Assembly: GCF_000346465.2 (NCBI RefSeq)
Contig: NC_034014.1
Location: 21,287,457 to 21,351,456, forward strand
Direction: 5' to 3'
DNA from: Prunus persica
Taxonomy: Eukaryota; Streptophyta; Magnoliopsida; Rosales; Rosaceae
DNA length: 64,000 nt
Shown one piece after another: positions 13,318 to 25,200 of the stretch (position 1 is the stretch's first letter; each line of letters starts with the position of its first letter). The position numbers were made by a program, and so were the translations under genes. The notes beneath the pieces are model-generated. The model searched no databases. It worked only from the letters and a program-made list of their open reading frames with translations, and was not told the origin of the DNA.

Positions 13318-14420
13318 CTACGTGCAATAAACACAGCAACATACTCTCTCTTTCTCTCTCTCTCTTTTCTCAATTGGGTGTGCCTTCAACATCTGAAATT
13401 GTTTGTCATTTTCTATCAGCCAAGCACATGCTTTGAGTTGTTCATTTTCACTAAGACCTGATATTGCTTGTACTTCAGCATATACCTCTGTTGGATCAAG
13501 GTTCTTAGTATCAGCACAGATAAACTCTTCAAATGATAAAGCCATTCTAACAATCGAATCAGCAATAACATCTTTGACAACACCTCTTTTCTTTGTAGGC
13601 AGAATATCAGAAGAATTTGATGTACGATTTCTTCTTTTTTGACCATTTGCTGAAGTTGGTGAAATATCATCAATAACATGAATATGTTCTAAATCTTGTG
13701 TATCACCATCCAAATCAACATGATCAACTTCATTAGTAGGAGTCATAACCTCAGTTGCATCTACACCTGTTTCATCGTCCTCTCTAGTAGCTCTATCTTT
13801 GCCACACAAATCTACTATATCATCCCACTTTCCTATAACTTTAAATTGAAAACCTCTAGCATCGTCATGAGACTACCAAACAAATAATCAAAGTCAAATA
13901 AGAATCTTACAAGTATTTGTTAAAAACAGAAAGAAAAAAAAAACACATGATTAAAAAAAGGGTAATGCTAGGCTTACCACATTTTAAAACCACATTGTAT
14001 ACCACATCTCTAATAGAGATGGAGCCCACCAATACAAGGGGGCCCATCTCTGTTAAAGATGTGGTATAAAAATGTGGTAAGCCTAGTATTTTCCTTAAAA
14101 AAAAAATAACTTTTAATATATTTACCTTCATGTATTCTTCCCAAACATGATCTTCATCTACACTTATCATCTTTTTTGTCGAATCCCAACTGAATCCACT
14201 TTGACTTAGTATGTCACTCACTACTCCATAGAACTTTTTCCATGACTTAATACGATTTCTAATATTATCAGCGCTTATCTGGAGATTAAATTGTGCAACT
14301 AATATATTTGCAGGAGTATTGTAAGCAACTGCCTTCCATCCACCATCTCCTTTGTGACCTTAGCTGCACTCCTCGCGAAGTATATCAGCTATTCAGGGTT
14401 CCATAGCTATATTCAACCGA
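13318..14420 (-). pseudogene. Harbinger ORF1: Myb/SANT-like DNA-binding protein relic
   Basis: Readable exons at about 14126-14420 and 13318-13872 (minus). The upstream exon carries DGGWKAVAYNTPANILVAQF, NRIKSWKKFYGV and DEDHVWEEYMK, the plant Myb/SANT-like domain of transposon ORF1 proteins. The downstream exon starts after a TAG acceptor with SHDDARGFQFKV, continues into an acidic linker, and ends in a helical region (LSENEQLKACAWLIEN) typical of these C-termini. An in-frame TAA just before GHKGDGGWK breaks the N-terminal part. The intron between the exons hosts the nested MITE. Such proteins help the transposase bind element ends. Confidence 0.75.
13953..14101. repeat. Fold-back MITE nested in the Harbinger element
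   Basis: AATGCTAGGCTTACCACATTT near 13964 is the inverted complement of AAATGTGGTAAGCCTAGTATT near 14070. The arms are about 60 bp with a small loop (around 14020-14040). Size and GCTAGGCTTACCACA-type ends match a common class of plant fold-back MITEs. It sits in the intron of the Harbinger ORF1 relic, so it landed after that element. Confidence 0.8.
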
Positions 14421-14934
14421 AAATAGTTTTTGTCTTCTTCTTCAGGTTCAACTCCTTATTTGTCTTTCCTTTTGCCCAACTTTCCTTTGCAAGCCTCTTT
14501 TCCTCCAAATTCATTCATGACTTTAGCTCCTGCTAGTTCACTTCTGCACGTTTAAAATACAATTAGAAAGAAAACGAAGTAGAGAATCCCAACTTTGGAC
14601 ATCAGTAAGCATGACACATGTGATAGAATAGTCAAGTACTTATAGAAACCAAATAACTTAAGAAGTAATGATCATTTTGATTAACTTTTTCAACCGAAAA
14701 AAACAACCATGAAATACACGAAGCAAGAGAAACAAAGATCCAAGTGTGAACAATAAATCAAGAATTAATGATGCCTTGTTGCACTTGATAATTATGGAAC
14801 ATCTCTAATGCCAATGTGCCGCGAGAGTTTGTCTATTGATCAGTAACTTGAACACTTGCAATCCTATCATGAGCATTATTTGTATTTCCCTCCAATGTTG
14901 GATGATTTGATATGTCATGATCCACAAAAGCTAA

Positions 14935-15600
14935 AATTACAAATCTTGAACTTCTAAAATAGGATCATCAGCTTGCTCAGTTCGAATAAAGTTATGCAAT
15001 ATAAAATATGCATTTATGATTCTAACTTGCGTTTTGATGTTGAAAAATGAAGGTGTACGTAATATACTCCATTGTTTCTTCAATAGTCCAAATGCTCTTT
15101 CAACTACATTCCTTGCAATTGAATTACGTAGATTAAATAACTCTTTGTAATTTTCAAGTCGATTGTTTCCACTCCATTCACTCGAGTGATATCTAGTTCC
15201 TCTATACGGTGCTAAAAACCTCGGTCCATTAATATAACCGCATCCACAAGATAGTACTTATCTACAATAAGGAATTTTAAAAAGCAAATTAGATATAAAG
15301 AGTTTGTATTGAAAAAAAGAAGAAAAGAATATCAATCTAATTTAAAACTAGTATTAAAAATTACCACTTGCAACATGAAATTGGTTGTTCCTACGTAAAT
15401 CATATCACAATATACGAGCATCAAATGCGGAGCCCTCCCATCCAGGTAATACATAAATAAATCTTAAATCTGGAGCACAAACCCCTAAAACATTAGTTGA
15501 GAGATCGCCCTTCCTATTTCGATATTGTGGTCTTTCTTCCGTTGACACTGTTATCGGAAATGTGAGTTCCATCAAGTACCCCAAGACAATTCTAAACATG
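14935..15600 (-). pseudogene. HARBI1-like Harbinger transposase/nuclease relic
   Basis: Reading minus from about 15595: LGVLDGTHI, then after a one-base shift STEERPQYRNRKGDLSTN, LGVCAPDLRFIYVLPGWEG and SAFDARIL, followed by an in-frame TGA. After an intron-like gap (about 15265-15365) the second part gives RFLAPYRGTRYHSSEW, NLRNSIARNVVERAFG and KTQVRIINAYFILHNF. These contain the first D (LDGTH), second D (FDARIL) and E (VVERAFG) of the DDE catalytic triad. Another base is missing near 15240. With at least two frameshifts and one stop it cannot make active transposase. The N-terminal helix-turn-helix part is absent. Confidence 0.85.
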
Positions 15601-15790
15601 AAATATAAAAAAGTATAAGTATGAAATTAAACATGAGAATTTGATGCCTCAATTTCCACGATTTTTCCCGCGTGTCATTTAATAAATTCCAAGCTTAAGT
15701 TGCCAAAAAAGGGAATTGTCAATTTCTTCTCTTAAATTCCCGACTTTTAGCTAAATTCTGAGTTATTTTCCCTCATCCAAACGAAGGGAT

Positions 15791-16661
15791 AGAGCACTTC
15801 CATCAATTAGTCCACCCCAGGCAAAAGGCCCTCTAGGCCTCCAAAAGTGGCCCTGACATGGGGTCCACCAAGCCCGAGCAAGATCAATTCGAGCTCCTGC
15901 CAGAGGACGATGACGTCAGTGAACAAAAGTAATTTCTTTTACCGTTGGCGCGTGACGTACACATGAGGCGTGAGCGCATTAGGCCCGCCAATGGTAAAAA
16001 AAAAAATTGAATTTTTTTTCCGATGGCGTCAGTGCCTGCTTTCCTCTAACGGCTAGAAGCCACATGGCACGACCTGGGGCATCCGATCAATTTTTTTCCT
16101 CCATCCAAAATCGAAAAAAATGGGAAGAAATACAAAAAAATTCTGATTTTTTATTTATAAATACCTACAAATAATGTTTACTTTCCACACCAAATCTTCA
16201 TTAAAATTCTTCTCCTATCTTTATTTTCTACTACTAAATTCCATTTGTGTAAAAATACAAATGGTCTCTTCTATCGAACCTAAAGGCATGTGGACAATTA
16301 TGAAAGATGTTTTGTTGTGTGAGTGTTGGGTCCAAGTTGGTCATTACCCGATCACGGGAAATGAGATGAAGTTCTTTTATATGTAGAGGAAAGTTCATGG
16401 AGTTCTCTCTTACCCGAAAATTTTATCCGAAATATAAGATGTGAATTTTATAGTTAATATATATGGACACGTGACAATCAAAAATCTTATCAAAAAATAT
16501 AAATAAAATTAATCTCATGTGAATAGTGTTGCCCTTAGGTTACCATAGCAATGGGTGGAAAAGCATTAAAAAAAATAGTCATGGCAGGCACTATTCACAT
16601 GAATAGTAACAACCCTTGCTTGCCTTTACCCTTTGCCATGCCCAATGAGTGAAAGTGCTCT
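15791..16661. mobile_element. Non-autonomous DNA element with AGAGCACTT inverted ends
   Basis: The left end AGAGCACTTCCA at 15791 is mirrored by the complement at about 16650-16661 (AAGAGCACTTTCA when reversed). The 870-bp interior is mostly non-coding with a GC-richer left part. From 16261 the plus strand encodes a short SANT/Myb-type fragment ending in TAG at 16384. The fragment's LLCECWVQVGHYPITGNEMKF resembles the N-terminus of the transposon-associated Myb/SANT proteins often mis-annotated as glutathione S-transferase T3-like. A target duplication could not be fixed because the left flank is the Harbinger end. Confidence 0.6.
16261..16386 (+). pseudogene. Transposon-type SANT/Myb domain fragment
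   Basis: A 41-codon fragment starting at an ATG and ending at a TAG where relatives usually have tryptophan (Y-M-stop-RKVHG). The recognisable core is LCECWVQVGHYPITGNEMKF. It lies within the AGAGCACTT-ended element and is probably a remnant of the protein of the autonomous parent. It is too short and interrupted to be functional. Confidence 0.55.
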
Positions 16662-16993
16662 TAATGAAGCCAGTAAAATCTTGAACCCTTTTTTTTTTTT
16701 ATCACTCTTAAAAGGTCTTTTCTTTTTTCTTTTTTTTTGGTCGAACCTGGTAAATAAGATGTGAGCGAAGTCAGTGATGCTACTCGCCTCTAAAGCATCT
16801 CTTTTCTTCCCCGGCACTTGACCTATTTTTCTTGGCCAGTGCCTGTACTCTCACTTCAAGGAAGAGGACAAGGGTGAAATAATATAGAAGAGAAACTGCT
16901 TAGCCAAAAAAGCAAAACTTATTTTGCATTATAGAGGGATTATAGTCTACCGATTCCTAAAAAGTAAAACAATAAATAGCACTAGGTTCTATC

Positions 16994-18284
16994 CTATATC
17001 CTCTGAGAGGTCGGTAAAGTCAGTGATGCTCCTTGACTGGGAAATTCATCCATCGAAACCATCGAGTTTTGAGGGAACATCCTCTGAGGTGCACCCGGAA
17101 TATATAATCTCTCGGATGTTGGTGACATACCAGGATTTCTCTGAACCAATGGAGACATATACAATCTTTCCGAGGTGGAAGGAACAGCATCGGCATGTTG
17201 AGAGGCCACAGCCAAGTCGTCATTCCTTTGAGATGCTGTGGACATGTATATCCTCTCCGAAGTTGGATGTAGAGTAATATCAGTTCTCTGAGATGTTGAA
17301 CCCATGTGGTCATGCCGATGAGATGTTTCAGGCATGTAAAGCCTCTCAGATGTTGAAAACATGGTGGTGTCATTGCTTTGAAATGTTTGGCCCATACTGT
17401 CATTCAGCTGAGATCCTGCCAGCATGTATACCCTCTCCGAAGCTGGATGTAGTGTTGTATCCATTCTTTGAGATGTTGCACTTATCCCGTCATTTCTGTG
17501 TGATATCGGAACCATGTTGTCATGAGACGCAGGCACATATACCCTCCCAGAAGTCAATGCCATAGAAGTATCAGTCCTTTGAGATGTCAGTGCCTTGTTG
17601 CCATTCCTCTGAGATGTAGGCACATGATTCCTTTCAGAACTTGGAATATTTTGAGTCCTTTGAGATGCTGGTATTGAGGTTTCCATCCAATGAGAAGTTT
17701 GAGGCATATTCTCAGTCCTTCTAGGTGTTAGTATTGACGCTTCCATCCAACGAGATGTTTGAGGCATATACATCCTCTCTGAACTCTGGGTCGGTCTCAT
17801 TGACACACCTTGACTTGGTATATCTCTTTCTGGTTCTGGATGCGTAGCTAGTGAGATCTCTGCACTGGATAGATCTCTCTCAGATGTTGCTGGCCTGACA
17901 AGGGGCACTCCTTGACTAGACAAATTCCTATAAGCAGTTGGAGACACGGATAAGACTCCTGGGTTCGGTAGATCTGCCTCAGACGTGGGAGTGATGGACA
18001 GTGGAGCTCCATGACTTGGTGAATCACTCTCAGATTCTGGGTGCATGTCTGGTGACACTCTTTGGCTAGGTGAATCTCTCTCAGATGTTGAAGGCAAAGC
18101 TGAAGACACGCCTCTACCGGTCAGATCTGTCTCAGATGATGGAGGCAGAGGTAGCGACACTTCTAAGCTAGGTAAATCCTTCCACTGCTGCGCAACCGTC
18201 TTGATCTGGGTGTAAAATTGCACACCTGCCTTACCTGCAAGTTTGAATGGTAACTGCAGTTATGGAAAAGGTTCAACCATCCTC

Positions 18285-18363
<79 letters not shown>

Positions 18364-19229
18364 ATACCACAAAAATTGAGATCGCTACCAAAAGATGCCT
18401 TAGATCCATCAAATGAAGAAAATGGCAATGGAATTGGAACAGGGACATTGATTCCAACCTGAGATATGTCAAATCCGTGTCAGTTAGTAACATGCAAGTC
18501 ACACCATAAATTAGAAAATGTCTACGAGATGAGAGCATTCTCTAATTGCAGTGAAGATTCCATGAAATTACTAAAAGAAACATATTTATTCAACCAGCAT
18601 ACTTTCAGTTCAAACTTCTTATCCCCCTCCTGGAGCCAACATGGTTCCCTATACTTCTATTAATATGTATGAAAACACCAAATGTATGCTGGCATAAAAA
18701 ATTGTAACATCTAGCCCACAGAGAACTATAGGAGGGACGTCATAAAGCATCACCCCATAAGTTCTCATAACCTACATGATAGAAGGAGTTGGCTTACCAG
18801 CCCTGCCTCAACTTCATTCTGGAACTTCCTTGCAGCAATGCCGGATGTTGTGAATATGGAAGCTCCATTACCATACCTAAGGAATCGTAAGACAAGATAT
18901 AAAACTGATAATTGTAAGTGCCTATATTTTAAACGAAATGCCTGTTTCAAGAAGTTGCAATTGATGCCAGAATTTTTAGGGAAAAAAAAATTGAAAACAT
19001 TATATTAAAACAAGAAGGAACTATGTTTCTCATAAGTTGCATCCATAAACAAATAATGAGAGTCTTCATTTCACGACTTTAATGGATCTTGGAAACAAAA
19101 GAAAGCAGGAGAGCGAGTACCTGTTTCTGTTTATAATTGATATGGCCTCTTCTAGGCTGGCAGCCTGTTGGTCATCAAAAACAGAAAGTTTCGTAACCAA
19201 TCTACAACTCGTAGCAAACTCTCACACAA

Positions 19230-19312
<83 letters not shown>

Positions 19313-22218
19313 CCTGCATGCAAAGAAGAACTGGTCCAAAAATTTCTTCCTGCCCAACACAAGATACAATGCTGTCAAGAATATGCCAATCTCTTTGGTT
19401 TCAACTCTTCTTCCACTGAGAATCATAATTAACCAAGTCCATTTATTCCGAAGACATAAAAGAACTGGGAACATGAAAAGATTACCTTAAAGCAATCCAT
19501 GTTGGTTGTAACATCACATAAGATTGTAGGACCTATAAAATTTCCATTCTCATATCCTGGAACCTACAAAGTCGTGTTTGAAAAATTCAGAGAATGTTTC
19601 TAGAAAGCAATCTCCTTAGTTATACACATGCTCAGCATGTGACATATAGAACACTACATGCTCCTCCATTGTTACCAAGAGATCGGTGATAAAATGATAC
19701 TTTATCAGCAAAAGATAATATAAGATGCATATTAACAGGAAAGAATATAAGAATATGGAAAGAAAGCAGAAAACTGCTAACGGAGAAGCCATGCTACAAA
19801 AAGGGAAGGAAAGTAGTCCGTAAAGTACATCAACAATCAGCAATGTTGTCACTAAAACATAGAGTGCATGAAACCAACTTCTGTAAATGTATAGAAACTC
19901 AAGGTGAAAATTCACACAGTTTTCCTTTTTTTCATCCTTAGATGATTGCATGCATATTTTGAAGAACTTTCAAGATACAGCAAAACTATGCATGAATCAT
20001 GATTTGCTCATAAAATGGAACAAATTAATGTATTTTATCGCCAGCACCTTAAAAAACAAAAATATATATTCCTATATTTCTCTTAATTTGATCTGTAAAA
20101 TTATTAAAAGCCACCACGGGGGTGCAACCAAACTACACAAGCATACAAGAAATAACCACCCAAAGCTAAGGATTCTAAAATCAGGATAGAAGAAAATAGG
20201 CAAGGATAGAATATGCCTTCCATGGAGGTAAAAATTATCCTTCCTTGATATGGTCACTTCAAGAGAAATTACCTAAGTCATATTCCCTAAACAGTGCAGC
20301 CAAAAGAAAATTTCAAAAAACACCTCCCAGAGTTTTGGTAATATACTGAAATTAACATGTTTTTCAATTTGTGTTTATGCATGTGCACATGTGTAAAGCA
20401 TTTCTTCAAAGCAAGAATTGATTTATCTCAATACGTACCCTAACATTTCTCCCATCAAGCAGAAGTCTAGCACCACTTTCAACACTGCTCTGAACTAATC
20501 TGCAAATGCAATCCTTCACCTGTGAATTTAGAAATCTTGTGAAAAACTTAAAAAAAACTGCATTAAGCATATCATCTAAATAGGTTATACAACATGCTTC
20601 CATGAGAAATTTGAAGGATCTTTTAGTAGGAAACTTAATTTATAGATAAAAGAACATAATTACGAAAAGATAGGGACATGTGTTCCACCTATTGCAAAAA
20701 CAACAAAAGGCACAAAACAAGCAAAGTCACACTCAATACAAAACCCGAGCCCAATCAAGGTGAACTACACTAAACAGAACATCTCTAAAGTGCTTAGACA
20801 AAGGCATCAACAAAAGGAGGCCAGAAATTTAATTGTTCTCGAACAAAATTCAGTTCCTCTTCCCCATCCTAAAAAATTCTTCTATTCCTCTCCTGATACA
20901 CAACCCAAATAGAACCTAGTTCTCCATAGAGCAAAGCTTACAACTCTCTTATAAGCCCCCATCCCAAACATCCCTAAAAATTCCTCGATCAATAGAGAAT
21001 AGCAATCTCTTGGAACTAGAAAGACCTGCTTCAGGCCAAAAGCTAGCTCCTTACAATACACAGAAACTAAGCTTTCCAATTAGTTCCTTTTTTATAAAGA
21101 AAAAAGGCAGACAACGCAGGAGGATTTATTCACCTCTTTTGTAATAACTGGGCCAAGGTCTGCACTGGGATCTGTTCCTACATTCACTTTAAGGGCTCTG
21201 ACATGCTCCAAAATTTCGCTTTCCCTGTAAAACATAAATAGACCACCAAGTTTAGTTGAAAACTAACTTGCTACCTATGCAAAGCACAGGCCAAATAATA
21301 GTTTTTTAAGCCAAAACAAATATTGTTAAGTTTATGACAAAATAGAAATACTTTTATAGTTCACATAATAAAAAACAGTTTAAAAAATCTAACATGTAAA
21401 ATAAAAGGAAAATTAATATCAACCCTGCACTACTGACGTTCTAAACTTGGTCAGTCTTAGTTTGGCCACTCTTTCCAATTTACACTAACCCATGAGAAGA
21501 CTTGGTAGAAACTTTAACCCTTCCCATTAATATGTTAACTACTATGGGAAGCCCAACAGGCAAACGTAGGAACCCCACAGATCACATCTCTTTTAGAACC
21601 ATAAATGGACACATGTCACTTGTTTAACAAATTTAGCCCAAATGCAACATTGGATGAGCATTAATGTAAATACAAAATAAGATCCAACTGTTAGATGTGA
21701 GCTAATATATAAATTGCAAACAGATAAAGAATGAGTAACAATAACCTCAAGTTGCAAAAGATAAACAAGAAAGTATCTCAAAATTGTAGGCAAACTCAAG
21801 AAGTTACAGACTAAAGACACAACTAAGTTGAGTGGTACATGTTCCAGTAACATTCAAACTTCGAAGAAGAATATAGGCATGTAACTCCTATTATTAGATG
21901 CAGTGAACTCAGTAGATGGGAAGATACCAAAAAGAAAAGAAAAGAATAAAACATTATCAGATCAAACAAACAAAATGAATTACCATGGCCTTGAACCTCC
22001 AACAAAAACAGCTGTATTCAGAGTCATACACCTTTGTCCTGCAGCACCAAAGCCAGCAGTAACCAGAGCATTCAAGGTAGCATCCATGCTAGCATCAGGC
22101 ATGATGATTGCATGATTTTTTCCTCCTATATTAGACTAGGGAGTTGACAGAATCACCAGTTAGAAAGCAAATTTAGTTAAAAAGTTAATGCCGATTGTGT
22201 GTGCGCTTGGGTGGGTAA

Positions 22219-22252
<34 letters not shown>

Positions 22253-25200
22253 AACTATTCACCTGAACACGTTTTCCCCTAGCAACTGCTCTCGCATATA
22301 TGTGCATCCAAGCCTTCACAGTACATGAACAAGAGAGAGTAGATATAAAAAGGAAATTAAACACGTAAGAGTAGAATGGCATATACTCTCATATATTTGA
22401 AGTCCAAAGTTAAACATATGTGCTATGACAACCTATTGAATACAAGCAAACCTATTCAATTTCCAAAGTGCAGGGAAATGTAAGATTTCAGCAGAAAAAA
22501 CTAATTACACTTACTCAGATTTATGAGCTCTACTATCAGTTTAATGATTTAATTTCATACCCATGAACTATTGATGCAGAGGCCTCCAAAAGGTTTATTA
22601 AAGCCTCTCTTGTCCACATACTGTGAAGGCAGTGAGCTTAAAGTGTTTTTAAGGGCTGGGATTAAAGGGTTATTTTCATATCAATGGCTTGGGCTGGAAT
22701 GTCTTCAATATATGTGTTTCTCATTATGAGCCTTTGAAAAAAAAAACATTTGACAGAATATATAATCAGATTAGACAATTGTTCTTGGGCCACTCTTTCC
22801 CTAGACATTCAATTATCATCGTTCCAGCAATGGTCTTAAGGCTTCCTTTCCCTAGAAACTTAGTAGAAAATTTTCTTTTCTGTTGCACCAATGATAAAAA
22901 CAGTGGATAGACTAATGGAACACTTCAGCTCACAAGGACAATCACATAAACAAATTCAATTCACAATGACTTTTGTGTTTTTCGCCATGTGAAAATGTAG
23001 CGAAGGCCGACGAGGTTATATGTGAGTGTGCTGATGTGTCGAGTGAATCTGAACTTCACGTCATATCTTCAGGCACCGGATAGACATATAAATAATCATG
23101 AACCACCAAACTGAAAGAAACTTACCGTATTTGAGCCAACAAGTGATACAGCTTTTATGTCATCATCATCACATACATAATTAATAACGTCCTGCTCAAA
23201 TTGATTTTCAAGAAAAGTAAATTTTGTCAGTGCGTAGAAAAGATTAATTAGCAACCTACCCCAGATTTCAAATTGACATTACCTAATCATTTACAGAACA
23301 GCATAAATTATTGGAAAAGACATAAGGCGCAATGGGAGTGGCCAACAGCTTGGCCACCTGTTTTAATAACATATATTAACCCCGAAAAAATAGCAATTGC
23401 CATTTGTACAACTACATATTAATATGTCTTTCATTTTTCTACTTAAAACGCAGGAGATTTCCACGACTAGAACTGTGGCAAATATGTACAAATAGATGGA
23501 GATCCTGATCAACAGAACTTACATGGGTGCCATGAACAATATTTAAGACACCATTGGGTAAACCAGCCTCCTTTGCAAGTGCTGCAAGTATCATTGAAGC
23601 CCCTTAAACAAAAACAACGTCAGCCATTTCAATTTGTCAATATGGGCACAGTAGAAGAAAAATGAAACATAAGATTGCATTTCTAGGAAGATACATAAAA
23701 AACAAAAAAAGAAGTCAACAATGATACAAGGTGTAGCATACAACAGCTTCCATATAACAAATGATCGATCTACAGAGATCATTGAGACACATTAGAATGA
23801 CATACACAAAATTTAAGAAGTGCGTCAATATTGATGATCTTTTGTGGTTTCCTTTTTGTAGGAAAGATCTAAACCTAGAACCTCACCAACCCCACACCTT
23901 AGCATTACCACCCTTCTTTTAATGTATGGCTTTCCAACTAACACTAAGGCACAACACAGCTACTATTGATTAAATGTATTCCCATATGCACATGTATGCA
24001 TTAGCATAACTTAGTTGTTTAAAATCTTAAATACATACAACTTACAAACATGAATTATATTCATTATATCACCCACAATTCCCACTCGATAACCTTTTCA
24101 CCACTTATATCGATTTAATCATTGTCTTCATATCTGGAAACTTGTTAGAAATTTGAATCTGGAAACTTCTCCAAAGATGATTCTCCATGTAAAACTCTGA
24201 TTCTTATGAAAAATCAGAAAAGTGAAGGGGGTATTATTTTTATTGGATATCACTTATCAGTGCAAGTTTTGTTCCAAACTATTGCCAGTAGATCCATGGA
24301 CAATGAATGGAATTATAGATGTTCAATGGCCTCCACATTATTGCTTAAAGCAGTACCCAAATACACGCTTTCAATTCACATACATCAGCAACATGCAATC
24401 CAAGTAGAAACAAAATGTCCCAATCTTGAACATAATAGTAACGGATTCAAAGTCACCTGGATTATTTTCACATGGCTTAAGAACAAATGTATTGCCACAT
24501 GTAACTGCAATTGGGAACATCTGCAAAACAGTGGAAAAGTTACTCACAGGAAATTCCTCTTATCTTTTTCCACAAACCACACAAATAAAAGACTCCTAAG
24601 TACCCAAAAAAAAAAAAAAACAGTTACGTGATTAACAATAGAAACTTAAATGCACAAAAAAGCTACACAATCTAAAAGTTTGTCTTCCGTAGTTTAAAGA
24701 AAGAGAAAATGCATGAGAAAATAAGCACATCAACCTAAACTAAAATAGGAAGTAAAATCATATAAAATTGTCGCCTGAGTCTTGCAGAAGGTTTTTAAAA
24801 ACAATGAAAAACAAACCACCAACAAAAAGAACTGAGAGGTAATGTAGCCATACCCACAAGGGAATCATTGCTGGAAAGTTGAAAGGGCATATCCCAGCAC
24901 AAACACCTAGTGGTTCCCTAATGCAGTATGTATCAATACCATTGGATGCATTAGGAACAAACTCCCCCATTTGTAGAGTTGCCATCCCACAAGCATGTTC
25001 AACCACCTCTAAAGGAAAAAAAAAAAAGAATAAAACCAACTCACTGTTGGTTAACACTGGTTACAGTAACAGAAATGGCAAAAAGACATGTGCAAAGACT
25101 GACCTAAGCCACGGAGCACATCATTCTCGGCACCCTTCAACGTCTTACCCTGTTCTATGGTGATATTCATTGCAAGCTTGTCCTGAAAAGAGTAGTGTTG

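Larger units (their letters stand above)
13010..15791 (-). mobile_element. PIF/Harbinger DNA transposon, decayed
   Basis: Two minus-strand coding relics lie inside: a HARBI1-like transposase (14935-15600) and a Myb/SANT-like ORF1 (13318-14420). Both proteins are characteristic of plant PIF/Harbinger elements. Candidate ends share the inverted word TTTGGATGA: CCATTTGGATGAAAGAA near 13012 and the complement of TTCGTTTGGATGAGGGAA near 15785. Subterminal A/T-rich stretches with GAATTTAG-type words occur at both sides. The exact ends and the 3-bp target duplication are not certain. A fold-back MITE is nested within it. Confidence 0.72.

Noticed and set aside
19082..19474. ORFs rich in Glu-Arg or Ser-Leu repeats
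   Set aside because: Produced by the (GA)n microsatellite, which lacks stops in these frames; the tract lies in an intron of the fusion gene.
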